A stretch of 60,602 bases of DNA from Adiantum capillus-veneris (Eukaryota > Streptophyta > Polypodiopsida > Polypodiales > Pteridaceae): contig JABFUD020000221.1 of the NCBI GenBank assembly GCA_014529385.2, positions 1-60,602 on the forward strand. The letters are read 5' to 3'. The notes beneath the pieces were generated by a model. That model searched no databases and was not told the origin of the DNA. It saw only the letters and a list, made by a program, of their open reading frames with translations. Shown one piece after another: positions 49,300 through 59,120 of this stretch (its first letter is position 1; each line of letters begins with the position of its first letter). A program made the translations under genes and the position numbers.

Positions 49300-50775
49300 T
49301 GTCACCAGCGTGTGACTACTATCTATCCTTTTTGTTGATTTCTTTCTTATTATTTATTTACTTTCACTTTTTGGAAACACCCCTCGAGAAATCTAACTGC
49401 CCTGCATTGCATAGCTAGTGTGGAACTGTCCAGAGGGAGTCCAGGCCTGAGGGCAAGAGAGCACTAAGGTTGGAAAAGGACTATGGTTAGCCAAAGTGGG
49501 GTCATTGACTAGCCAAAGTGGAATCCTTTGCTACAAAGGCTACATTTCAGTTTTGGGTGTGGCTGCAGTGTACAAAGGGGGTAATATGACCTAGAAAGAT
49601 ACAATAGCAGCATCTCCTAAAATTTAGGGAACTGCTATTTTGGGACCTGAAAATGTGTTTGCGTCATTACCTCCGGAATGACAAGGGGAACATTTTCTTA
49701 CTCTGCCGTGAAGTCAACTAGGCAACCGGTTGGGAGATTTTTAGGCGGCAACCCCGAAACGGGAAAATGCTTGTAAATGTGCCAAGTGGCACATTCTGGT
49801 GCACTTGCCTCCTCAAGGAAGAAGTGGCGCTGAATTTTAAGCTGGGAGAGGCCCATTTTCAGATTTTGTCACAGGTTAAGAGCTATGGAGTGCTTCCTTT
49901 CCCTCCTATGTACAGTGCAGTGCCAAGAGTGATGCCCTGCACGCTACGCACTGCCCTCTCTCTCCCCTATGGCAGTATGTTATGCCCCTCTAGTGGGCTT
50001 TTCAATTGATCAATGTACAGTTGTGTGGGTTCATGCGCGATTGCCGAGGCAAGAGCCTCTTGCACAGGTACTAGATTAGCTAGCTGCTAATCCCCCGCAG
50101 GTACAGGTGATTCGGAGAGGTTTCACGCCCGAAATCTCGTCCGATTCAAAGGCCAAGTAGCCCTACAGGTGCGGGAGCTCGAGGACTTGCTACGGATGCA
50201 ACCGGCACACGAAACGGAGCCCGAAACAGTAAATTACAGCATGCTGTGTATTTTTGCAGGTTTAGGGTTTTGGCCCTAAACGGTCCCTAAATCCCCCAGG
50301 AGGTTCGGGGACGCGAGGGGACTGCTGTACAGGTGATCTGGTGCATTTTTGGGGCTGAAAACAGAGAATTCAGCATGCTGCAGATTCTCGCCAGGTTTTG
50401 CAAAGTGCCCGTATGCGTCAAGAAAGTCAGTCAATGCGTGGGAATACTGACTGTGAAGGGTCCTAGTACAGTTATGCTGCTGAAATCGGGCCGGAACAGT
50501 TGAAATTCAGCCAGGTTTGTGCAGGGCAGCTTGTAGGGAACCACAGCGTTTATTCCCTCTTTTAAACAATAAAGAAATACCGAAAGGGGCGCCTAAGTTA
50601 GGGGCCAATCTGGTGTCGGTCTATTCATACAAGTGCAATCTAGCAGCCTGTATCCCTCTCCCCTTTGTTGTGTCTTGAAAGTACAGGTAAAGTGGGCGAC
50701 AAATTAAATGGGTGAAAGCAAATAAGGTTTAAGTATAAAGTCTACCGCCCTTTTTGAAAGTACAGGCAGGTTTCA
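49300..50775 (+). repeat. 3' LTR of element B (1476 bp)
   Basis: Same length and nearly the same sequence as the 5' LTR, ending GGCAGGTTTCA. Core block at about 50573-50611. Confidence 0.95.
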
Positions 50776-50780
50776 CGCAC
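50776..50780 (+). other. target-site duplication CGCAC, right
   Basis: Matches 42087-42091. Confidence 0.92.
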
Positions 50781-52658
50781 TCTCCACAAGCTACTTGACG
50801 CCAAGTTTGCTGACGACTCAGCCATGTACTTGGAGGGCCATGTGGCTAATTTGCACAGGTGTGAGCACGCTCTTGAGGTGTTTTGTTGTGCGTCAGGAGC
50901 ACTAATCAATTGGAGGAAGACAATGGCTTTCTGGGTTGGCAGTGCTCCTACGCTTGATTGGTCATTGGGTGAGGGCTTCAGGTGGATTCCCCAAGGACTT
51001 CTGTACGCTATCCGGTTTGTCAGGTTGGCATGGATTTGTCCCCACAGCAACAGACTGCTCCCCTCCTCCTTTCCATTAGGAGGAAACTGCTTCATTGGAG
51101 TTCGGCACGGCTCTCTTTGGTTGACAAAGTTGTAGTGGCCAACCAAGTATTGTTGGCTACTACAAGGTACATCACATCTTGGTGGATCTTCTCGAGCTCC
51201 TGCATCAGCAGGCTGGAGAGGCTGATCATGAATTTTTTGTGATCAGGGCGTGACACCCAGTCAAGCGGAGCCAAAGTAGCCTGCCAAGTCATCACCTTAC
51301 CGTGTTCTCACGGGGGGTTGGGGATAACCGACCCAGCACAACGAAGAAGAGCCCTCCTTGAGAAGCTTGTGGTCAGAGGACTGCTTCCAGAGGAGGAGCC
51401 CTCGAAGGAGCTGTTGCTTCACCGGATTCAAGCTCGAGTCCCTCATGCAGGCAGCCCTTGGAGCCCGTCCACTAGCTGGATCTTTACAGAGATGCGCACA
51501 GTTGGTATGAGCAGGAGGTTGGAGGACCGATTTGCTGCGAGCCTGCTTAGGTCTTGGGAGCAGCTGAGGAGTGGCCTAGAGCAGCATCAGCCCACTTGCA
51601 TGGAGGAGCGCTTGAGGCAGTCTCTTGTTTGGAACCCCATGGTTAGCACACACACAGGCCACCTGGTTGGTAGCAAGCCTCACGTTTCCTGAGGTCCCAT
51701 GGTAGAGGGTCCAACCCATACTCTCGGCGACTAACTACAGTTTTCAGGCCTTCCGAGGAGATTCAGAGCATTCAACTACGAGGCATGAGGAGTGTGCAAA
51801 GAGCATGTGTCAAGACATTACAGAGGCTATACCACCTGAGTGGCATACCCCTATAGAGGTAGCAGCTCCAAGATGGATGGGAGCCTTCACGTGGCTAAGG
51901 TTCTCATTGCAGTTCGAGCTTGCTGGGAGTCAGTACCCCACATGTTCTTTGAGGTTCAGGGAGAGGGTCGCCTTCACAGAGTCTCAGCAGAGGCTCCACA
52001 GGTTGCAGAGTGATGTTTTCAAAGGCTCCGGGTTGTGGGCATCTATGGGAGGACTTGGGTCATAGATCCTGACCCAGCAGATCATGAGTCAGGACATTGG
52101 CAGCTTTGGGCTTGGGAGAGTCGTCCTCTGGCCAGGTGCAATGGGACCCAGGAGAGTGGTTCTGGCAGGATCCTTTCTCTTTAGCTGATCACCCAGGGAT
52201 TCCTTTTTTCCAGTACACAACTTGTTTGGGTGACACACTGGCCGCACGGAGCGAGGCTCGCTCAGCTGCAGCAACTCACTAGCAAGAGAAGGGTCACTCA
52301 GCCGAGTTCTTGTCAAGCTTCTGGGAGCCGGTTGTGTCTTGTCAAGCTTTTGGGAGTGATTGTGGGACAGCAGGCAACCGAGAAGAGTTACCATGTTTCA
52401 GTGGCTTGTTGCACATAGGGCTATAGCAGTTGGGAGCTAGTTGGTGCACAACGGTTTCTCAACAGCATGTGCAACGTGTGGTCATTCTTTAGAGAGTCAC
52501 ATCACTGTTTGTGGGACTACCCCATGGCACAGCAAGTTTGGCTTCGGGTTCTTCAGCTGATGCATCATGCCAGTCCTCTCCACAGCCTGACACTACACTT
52601 GGGGTGCTGCAGCCTGATCCACACTCACAGCAGGCCCTGCACTCAACAGGATGATAGT
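50776..52658 (+). pseudogene. L1-type LINE, end of reverse transcriptase to zinc finger
   Basis: Begins just before the FADD box (KFADDSAMYLEGHVANLHRC, about 50801), then EVFCCASGALINWRKTMAFW, LLSIRRKLLHWSSARLSL and further blocks matching 29597-30570 closely, so it is a second copy of the same LINE family. It runs on where the first copy is truncated, to a zf-RVT-like region: CATCGHSLESH and, in the next frame, HHCLWDYPMAQQVWLRV (about 52462-52560). Multiple frame changes. Its 5' part is missing: element B lies immediately upstream. A hAT element interrupts the 3' part at 52659. Confidence 0.82.
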
Positions 52659-52926
52659 GATCCAGGCATAGTTACAGGGAACCAACGGGACGAGGCTTAG
52701 GGGCGGGGACGGCCGTAACCGAGACGGGGACGGGGCTGGACGGTCGGGAACCGTCGGTTGGGCGCATGTCAGGTGGGAAGGCATGCTACCGTCCCCGGGA
52801 CGGATGGGACGGTCGGGGACGGACGGAAAACGGCCGGCAGCCAACGGTTTTTGCTTTTTTTAATTCAAATTTGGAGCCGTTTCAAACGGTTTGCTGGCAG
52901 CCCAACGGCTCTTTTTTCGAGGAGGC

Positions 52927-52933
52927 TATAAAA
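52927..52933 (+). promoter_or_regulatory. TATA box of the hAT transposase gene
   Basis: GGCTATAAAAGCC lies 295 bp before the transposase ATG; a CT-rich 5' leader (52950-53220) follows. Confidence 0.6.
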
Positions 52934-53221
52934 GCCACCCTTAAGGCTCAAGCTCTCATTGGAAATTGCTCAAGGCTCAAGCCTCTCCTCTCTACGGTCT
53001 ACCTTCGGTGCTTCGCGGCTTCGCCTCTAGAGTCTACGGTCTACCCTCTCCTCGAGGCTCGGAGCTCTACCTTTGAGTCTCCTCTCTACCCACTTGGCAC
53101 TCTCTCCCTCCTCTACCCTTGAGTCTCTCTACCCACTCTCTCTCTCCTCTACCCTCTCAACTTTGAAGCTCTCCTCTACTGTCTCTCCACACAAGCTCTC
53201 CTCTACTCTCTCTCCACCATC

Positions 53222-53754
53222 ATGTCATCTCAAGCTAACTCCACTTCTCAAGCCAGCTCTTCTCGAAGGAGGCTCGCCGTGCAAACATGGTCGTGGTGGG
53301 ATGAAGTCGACTCTACCGCGCGTGGTCAAGGTGGCGATGCAAGACCATGGACATGCAAGCTATGCCCGTACAAGAGAACGGGTGGTGCAAACAAAGTGCG
53401 AGCCCATCTTCTTCATGAACCCAGCCATGAGGTGAAGTTTTGCCCACGTATTACTCCCGAGAAGAGGTTGGAGCTTCTTGAGAAGCTCACGGTGTATGAG
53501 GTCGCGGAAGCAGCCAAGAGGGACCGTTTTGTTGCCGTTGATCACTCCGCCACGGCGACACCGCAAGAGCAAAGGCAAGCCAACCTTGGCTCCACCTCTC
53601 AAGCGTTCAAGACAAATGCATCTACATCGGGGGCTTCCATTGCGCATCGCCAAAGCACCCTCAACGAAAATTGGAATCCTAAATTGAAGGAAGAGGTGGA
53701 TACGTCGGTTGCCCGATTCTTCTTCCACGACCACATTGCCTTCCATGCTTTGCG
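53222..53754 (+). CDS. hAT transposase, exon 1 (BED zinc finger)
   Basis: The ATG at 53222 opens 178 codons. Residues about 25-75 form a BED-type finger: WDEVDST, WTCKLC (two Cys at about residues 45 and 48) and the KVRAHLLHEPSHEVKFC region with His and Cys. The Ser/Gln/Thr-rich stretch 105-150 leads to NENWNPKLKEEVDTSVARFF, the conserved start of the DUF659 part. The exon ends at CTTTGCG, followed by GTGAGT, a consensus donor. The frame hits a stop just after the donor, which supports splicing. The BED finger would bind the terminal repeats. Confidence 0.85.
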
Positions 53755-53868
53755 GTGAGTTTCCATTGTGACTTATGGCATATGCACATTGCAACCTCCC
53801 ATTTTGTATTTCATTATGGGGTCTCGACTCTTCAAAATAACACAACATGCTCTATTTTGTGTGGATAG
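53755..53868 (+). other. intron of the hAT transposase (114 bp)
   Basis: Starts GTGAGTTTCC and ends TGTGTGGATAG. Removing it joins HALR to SPYFRTM in phase, matching the usual hAT sequence around this point. It contains an in-frame TGA, so it must be spliced for a full product. Confidence 0.75.
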
Positions 53869-55427
53869 GTCTCCATACTTTCGAACCATGGTTACGAAAA
53901 TAGGGGAATATGGCCCCTCTTATGTGCCACCTTCATCGGAGAGGCTTCGCACCACCTTCCTTGACAAAGAGAAGCTTTCCGTGGAGCAAGCGGCCCAAGC
54001 AACAAAGGATTTGTGGGAGACCAATGGGGTCTCTCTCCTTGTAGATGGATGGGCAAGCGGTCCATCCACGGAGTGGTGGCCTACTCTCGGGGGGGGATGT
54101 ACTTTGTGGAGTCACATGATGCATCCGACAGTGGCAAGGCCGCGGAGATGCTTACTATGGAGTGGACAAGCACCATAGAGATCATCGGCCTAGAGAATGT
54201 CCAGGTATGGTTGCAGATGGAGAGGTGTCAAATAGGGCAGCCGACGCTATCATTGAGGGCATGTATCCTAGTATCCATGTCACATTTTGCATGGCGCATT
54301 GCCTCAACAAGCTCCTCAAGGACATAGGGAGCTTGTCATGGATTTCACCCACCATTAGTGACGCCTCTCAAATTGTCTCCTTTGTGCTCAACCATCAAAA
54401 AGTGCGCAAGGAGTTCTCAATGAGGAGCCACTTGTCCTTGCTCAAATATTCAGAGACAAGATTTGCATTCAATTGGCTTATGCTAGGCCGCTTGTCTACA
54501 TGTGGCGGAGCCTTAAGGGGCCTCTTTCTCAATGATGAGTTCCACGCCATGCTGGAGTCTACATCAACAACAGGATTGAAATGCCGAAAATGGGCCGACG
54601 ACTTCGCTTGGTGGGAGGAGGTGAAGACTCTTGACGCCATGGTCAAGCCTATTCTATACCTACTTCGAGTTGTTGATAGCTTGCAGCCATGCATCGGCAA
54701 AGTCTGCGAAGCCATGGATCAGATGAAAGAGACTCTTGAGAAGCTTGTGCCTAATCCTATTCAGTATGCGGAGATTTGTGGCTTGTGTGAGTCGAGGTGG
54801 AATGGATACTACTCTCCACTTCATGCGGCAACTTATGCGCTTGACCCCGAGTTTCAGGGAAGGCGTCAACAAGAGACCGACAAGGAGGTGAGCAAAGGAT
54901 GGGAGCTTGCATTGGAGCGCCTTGAGCCTAGCAATGACATTACGCGCAAGATTAGAGATGAGCTACTCCACTACAGGCAAAAGAAGGGCTCCTATGGATG
55001 TGTAGATGCACAAGTTGATCACAGCAAGATTCGCTCAGTTTTGTGGTGGGAGGACTATGGAGGAGATGGCCCACATTTGCAGCGCTTGGCTGTTCGTGTC
55101 CTTAGCCAAGCATGTACCACTAGTTGCTTGGAGCAACTATGGAGTGTGTACAGCCACATTGCCTCTAAGAAGAGGAATCGCCTTGGGGTCCAAAGGGCCA
55201 ATGATTTGGTGTTTGTGAGCGCTAACTTGCGCATGCTTTCAAAGAGCGTCATACACAAGGCAGATCCCTTCACTTAGTGGGAGATGGCACTAGAGAATCC
55301 ATCTATGGCCGAGACACTTTTGGAGGAGCTAGAGGACTGCGAGCCTCGCGAGGCCTCATATGTCACTAACAACCTCGACTACGATGATGATATGGAGATT
55401 CAGCAGGCGAGCACTTCCGGAGTTTGA
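53869..55427 (+). pseudogene. hAT transposase, exon 2 (DUF659, catalytic and dimerisation regions), frameshifted
   Basis: SPYFRTMVTKIGEYGPSYVP and SSERLRTTFLDKEK open the DUF659 region; LLVDGWASG holds a conserved Asp. A frame change occurs at the poly-G run 54087-54095 and another near 54205. Then GGMYFVESHDASDSGKA, ADGEVSNRAADAIIEGMYP and VTFCMAHCLNKLLKDIG follow. The C-terminal hAT dimerisation block reads WWEDYGGDGPHLQRLAVRVL and CLEQLWSVYSHIASKKRNRL (about 55045-55180). A TAG at 55276 interrupts the last 50 codons, which stay in frame to 55427. Frame breaks make it inactive. Confidence 0.85.
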
Positions 55428-55839
55428 TGATCATTGATCACTCTAGAGTCTAGAGTCTACCTAGCCCTTTGTACTTTTTGTTATCCTTGAGGCTTGTCCT
55501 TTTTAAGCCCTTGTAACATGCACTTTTCATTTTGTATCCATCGATGTTTTATCAGCACAATATATGACTCATGCTCTTTGGTCTATTTAGAAAAATAAAT
55601 AAAGCAAAAGCTTAATTTTAAAAAGCCTATTAAAAATAAAGCAAAAGCTTATTAAAAAAAAGAAGATCAGCGCTCTCTGTACGGGCAACAAAAAGCCAGC
55701 ACAGGTTTCTCTCTCCTCTCTCTAGCTTCCAACGGCACCAACCCTCTCTCTCTTCTCTCTCTCTCTCTCTCTTCCTCTCTCTCTCTCTCTTCTCTCTCTC
55801 CTCTCTCTCTCTCTCTTCATTCGTCTTAGCTCCCATTCT
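55428..55839. other. 3' flank of the hAT element and CT-rich tract
   Basis: AT-rich sequence with repeated AAATAAAGCAAAAGCTTA (about 55597-55655), then a CT-rich run from about 55705 to 55815. No coding signal. One end of the hAT element should lie here but no TIR is visible. Confidence 0.5.
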
Positions 55840-56112
55840 CTACGCTGCGAGACAGGACGTTGGGGCACTGGCGAGGAGTGTCATCGACTTTGCACCTTAT
55901 GCCCTCGTCAAGTGCGAGAGAGTGAGTACCACACACTACTTGAGTGCTCAGCTTTTGACCACATTAGGTCCTCTTTTCCCCATATATTCAGCCATGAGCT
56001 CTCCCTACATACCTTCCTCTCCCAACCACGATGTGGACTCTCTATTGCGACGCTCATTTCAGCCATTTTTGAGCATCGAGAGTCACTTATGAACTCCACT
56101 CACACCACGTGA
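55840..56112 (+). pseudogene. C-terminal zinc-finger fragment of a LINE
   Basis: The frame encodes CTLCPRQVRESEYHTLLEC, a C-x2-C-x9-H-x4-C finger, then AFDHIRSSFPHIF and a helical tail ending at a stop at 56110. The ES-E-H-x-L-x-EC pattern is typical of the finger after the polymerase in several LINE clades. It does not match the zf-RVT of the L1 copies in this window. The polymerase is absent, so this is a 5'-truncated or deleted copy. The finger is clear; the clade is not. Confidence 0.6.
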
Positions 56113-56165
56113 CATGTTCATTTGGTCCCATAGGTCATATTTGACCTCCCAGGACGATAATAGAA

Positions 56166-56180
56166 CTATCTATCTATCTA

Positions 56181-56219
<39 letters not shown>
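56166..56219. repeat. (CTAT)n(CT)n microsatellite
   Basis: About five CTAT units run into CT repeats, downstream of the LINE fragment and possibly its 3' tail. Confidence 0.85.
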
Positions 56220-56220
<1 letters not shown>

Positions 56221-56261
56221 CTTTGGCCTGGTTCAGACCAGCTATTCCTGTCTGTCCTCAG

Positions 56262-56710
56262 AACCTATAAAAGCAACACTCGCCCCCTCTCTGGGACAGT
56301 TTTATGCCAATGCTAGTTGGGAAGGACTCTGTCGGGAAGAAGACACGAGTGATCGCGAGACTACGGAGCACGGAGGTCGCTTTTCCATCAAAGAGCGACA
56401 TATATCAATTGCAGATTCGCCATACGAATTGTTGTCCCGTGTTTGTGTGTGTTTGCAAGTACTTCATCGCGAAGGAGAAGCGGGAAGGCCTCGTCCTACG
56501 CTTGGGAATTTCGGGAATGGGATTTGGAAATTGTCTGTGGAGCCTCGACTCCGACTACAGACGGAAAAAAGATTGAGAGCTCGTCTCTCGGATTTCCCTC
56601 ACGGGAAGGAACGACCATCACGTCTGGGAATTAGAACGGAGGGATTTTCTCCAGTACTTGTGCTTGTAAAAAGATACTCCCTAATAAAGATTCTCTTTAA
56701 GGGGGGGGGG
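56262..56710 (+). repeat. fragment of an LTR of family C
   Basis: From CCTATAAAAGCAACA (TATA box) to ATTCTCTTTAAGGGGGGG it parallels 17900-18345 of the C 5' LTR, including CGCCATACGAATTGTTGTC and ACTTCATCGCGAAGGAGAAG. It is more diverged than the two LTRs of element C from each other. It is cut by LTR A at about 56711. Confidence 0.85.
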
Positions 56711-56713
56711 CAG

Positions 56714-56794
56714 CTCTCACAAGACGGGCACCACATGCCAATAAAAGAGAAGCAGACTAATCAAACTTTTAGCACTTCAATAACAATTGAAATT

Positions 56795-56838
<44 letters not shown>

Positions 56839-57123
56839 ACGACACGCAACACAGAGTGGCGGAATTCCACCCCAAAGAGTATTGGCCTCAAACCTTGGCG
56901 CCCATTTCGGTATTTCTTTATATTGCATCAACACAGTACAAGCCGGTACTCAAGACTCTGCACCTACCCCTGGAAGCATGCAAGAGAATGAGCCCTTAGC
57001 ACATATTTAAAGGCCCTTGGCCTATGAAAAGCAATTTACATGAAAAGCCTTCAAACTCAAAAGCTTCTGGTCCAAAAGCAATGCCAGAAAGCTGCCAGCG
57101 TAAATCAGGGAATTCCGTACAGC
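56714..57123 (-). repeat. 3' LTR of a minus-strand A element, truncated
   Basis: Plus-strand reading TCTCACAAGACGGGCACC to GAATTCCGTACAGCTTG, with GA runs at 56797-56840 and the core block at 56881-56925. The remaining part of the LTR is replaced by a LINE. Gag and protease of this A element lie further right on the same strand. Confidence 0.82.
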
Positions 57124-57125
57124 TT

Positions 57126-57147
57126 GTTTTGTTTTGTTTTGTTTTCG
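57126..57147. repeat. (TTTTG)n LINE tail
   Basis: Four TTTTG units at the LINE/LTR junction. Confidence 0.8.
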
Positions 57148-57703
57148 GAGTCGGGCGGGGCAAGCCCGGCCGCTCCCTTATCCACCATAAAAGGTGAACA
57201 AGAAGAACGACCAGGACTATGCCCCGAGAAACCGAAGGCAGACGCTTTTGTCACTAGTTTCCTCTGGACTCGGAAGGCCAGAATTATCTACACTCTTAGG
57301 GCGATGACTTTTCCCTTGAGAGACCCATTTCGGTGGGCGTGACAGCGACCAAGTACCTCTGTTCAGAGGCCCAAGTACTGCGGGACTTGCTTCGGTCTTC
57401 CCTTTGGAGTCACCTCCTCCAGGTAACTTATCGCTCACCTCACTAAACTGCCTTTGAAGCCCGACGGTTTTCCCCTAGGAAATGCCATACCCGCTTGGAA
57501 GGGCGTCGGCTCACAAGTGGCGTCCGCTGAGGCTGGTAATGTCTCCCATTATGCATTTCCCAACCCCTTTTAGGTGAAGTTGACCCCCCTGGGGGGGAAT
57601 GGCACTTGGACGCTCTCGTAGCTCGTCTGGCTTCGCTTGGGGAGAATTACGTCATTTCCCCCGAAGGGGATCAGATTAAAATAACGGCATAGGAAGGGGA
57701 GCA

Positions 57704-58625
57704 TTATCTCCCCATCCGCCTATGCAGAGCACCTAGATACCGGGGTACAACTTCACCGAGGAACTTCGCCACAGGCACGTGCCCTGCAGTTCCGTCCCTC
57801 CAGTGCGGATCACGGAGTACCCAGAAGGGCAGCCGCTTCCTGCGAGCCTCCCCACCAAGGAGGATAACGGTCCTTTCTTCAAGGTCCAACGAAGGGTCGA
57901 GATCGTTGAAGGCGGAGTTGAATTGGTCTAGCCATCTCCCCCTAGAATCATCTGTCGCCGGACACCTCACCAGCAAATGCGAAAGCGAACGACCCTCTAA
58001 CTGGGAGCACAGCGCGCAAATGTTGTGTCCGCGCATATAACTATCAGCCAGTTTGAGCCCACCTACTCTCGCGAGAGCCAGCATTCTCTCCTCCTTCCTA
58101 GTAACTACTGTGCTCCTATTGAGCTGCAGCAGGTATCCACGTGTTTTTTCATAACCGGCCTCCTTATAGGGCTCCAACGCCAGGCACGAATGCCTCTCGT
58201 CCCACTTGTCCCATGCGTGGTAGCGTACTAAGCTGAAGTCAGCCGCTGGGATATATTTATTCATCCAATTCTCGGTTCTTGTCGTCCAAGTCCACTTCTT
58301 GAACGGTTGGTTCTTAGGCTTCTTGTTTACCAAGGAGCCTATCCAAGTAGATGAAACCGAGCGGTACTTGTCAAAGGCACGCGCTCATTGTCCCTCACAA
58401 AAGGCAGGTACGGGTGGTATGTTGAACTCGTGATGGAGAGTTGTCGTCCCCACAAAGGTTGACCTTGCTCCCTTTCCGAGTAACATTCGCATCCCGGTGG
58501 CGACGAGGCGCTGCAGAGAGTGAAGGACACGCTGGTCGTGGGCCCCATAATTTCCGCGCCATAACAAATCACTGGATACACGCACGCCTTAAAAACAATC
58601 AGTCGAGACCAGACAGGGATGGCTC
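57704..58625 (-). pseudogene. LINE post-polymerase and zinc-finger region
   Basis: 58625-58378 encodes IPVWSRLIVFKACVYPVICY then GAEIMG and LHSLQRLVATGMRMLLG, the thumb-like segment after the reverse transcriptase of many LINEs. A frame change near 58380 leads to an open frame (58333-57704, 209 codons) with NRSTVVTRKEERMLALARVG and the finger CALCSQLEGRSLSHLLVRC (C-x2-C-x10-H-x4-C), ending in EVVPRYLGALHRRMGR. The polymerase core is absent. The layout differs from the L1-type LINE here (zf-RVT with the CLWD-P-AQ-VW motif), so it is a separate lineage. Clade unresolved. Confidence 0.7.
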
Positions 58626-59120
58626 GGTTCGCAAAACAACCTAAAAAGGTCCGGGCCATGAGATATATAGGTCTTTTACAGCCAAATGCCCCCCAGACCG
58701 CAGTCTGGGTCGTTTGGAGGTGTTGAGAGTAACCACTGCTCAGACTTCTTAATACTCCCCCCGTAAATAACCATGCACGTCCGGGCCATAAGTAACAACA
58801 ACAATACCCCCCCCCCCCTCCCCCCCCCCCCCCGGTAAATAACCACAAGGGTCCGGGCCATGAGGAAAAGCAGCACATTTCAATTATTCAATACTCCCCC
58901 CGTACATAACTACAAGGGTTCGGGCCATGAGTATGAACAAGCATTCTCAAACATCATTTCTCATCCTCCACCTGGGAGTAAAATAACCAATCATTGAAAC
59001 CAGTATTAAAACCAAAGTCAAACATTTCAAATCGGCACCAAGACAGGTTCAAAATGAATACCATCCATTTCAAACAAATTTCAAACCATACTTTCTCAAA
59101 CAAAGTTCAAAAGTATCTAA
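58626..59120 (-). mobile_element. 3' tail of a minus-strand family-A element
   Basis: Read on the minus strand, ATGATTGGTTATTTTACTCC, CTCATGGCCCGGACC and AGACTGCGGTCTGGGG follow the order of the A tail at 40520-40760. The phrase TCATGGCCCGRACC plus TTATTTACGGGGGGAGT is repeated three times (about 58735-58940), a local amplification not seen in the other tails. It includes C runs at 58806-58832. Confidence 0.72.

Larger units (their letters stand above)
42092..50775 (+). mobile_element. full-length Ty3/gypsy chromovirus B (8684 bp)
   Basis: Both LTRs are 1476 bp, the target duplication CGCAC is perfect, and gag, protease, reverse transcriptase, RNase H, integrase and chromodomain follow in gypsy order. 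By eye the first 240 bp of the LTRs differ at about six positions and later parts less, so insertion is recent relative to its neighbours. Yet the coding region has several frame changes and at least two stops, so this copy is defective. It interrupts LINE sequence. Confidence 0.96.
52667..55600 (+). mobile_element. hAT transposon, right terminal repeat not found
   Basis: The left end CATAGTTACAGGGAACC resembles the TIR of the 173-bp MITE at 29391. The first 180 bp are rich in GGACGG/CCGTCC phrases, the subterminal repeat pattern often bound by hAT transposases. A TATA box and transposase gene follow. No inverted CATAGTTAC copy or repeat of the candidate target site GATCCAGG (52659-52666) is visible up to 56200, so the right end was lost, and the end given here is only approximate. 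Confidence 0.82.
57124..58625 (-). mobile_element. non-L1-type LINE, 5'-truncated, with (TTTTG)n end
   Basis: Minus-strand order: post-polymerase region, CCHC finger domain, about 560 bp of 3' UTR and a (CAAAA)n tail seen as TTTTG repeats at 57126-57147. It sits between the inner part of an LTR A and the tail region of an A element, so it landed in that element and the flanking LTR part was lost. The simple-sequence tail fits LINE clades that do not end in poly(A). Confidence 0.75.

Noticed and set aside
42559-50009. Identical 80-codon frame at 42559-42801 and 49767-50009
   Set aside because: It lies at the same place in the two LTRs of element B; identity reflects LTR copying.
42092-50775. 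Infectious or endogenous plant virus
   Set aside because: No envelope-like or movement-protein frame exists; LTRs, TSD, chromodomain and domain order identify an ordinary Ty3/gypsy retrotransposon.
53222-55427. Domesticated hAT-derived host gene
   Set aside because: Frame breaks, a left TIR-like end with subterminal repeats and the position inside a LINE point to a decaying transposon.
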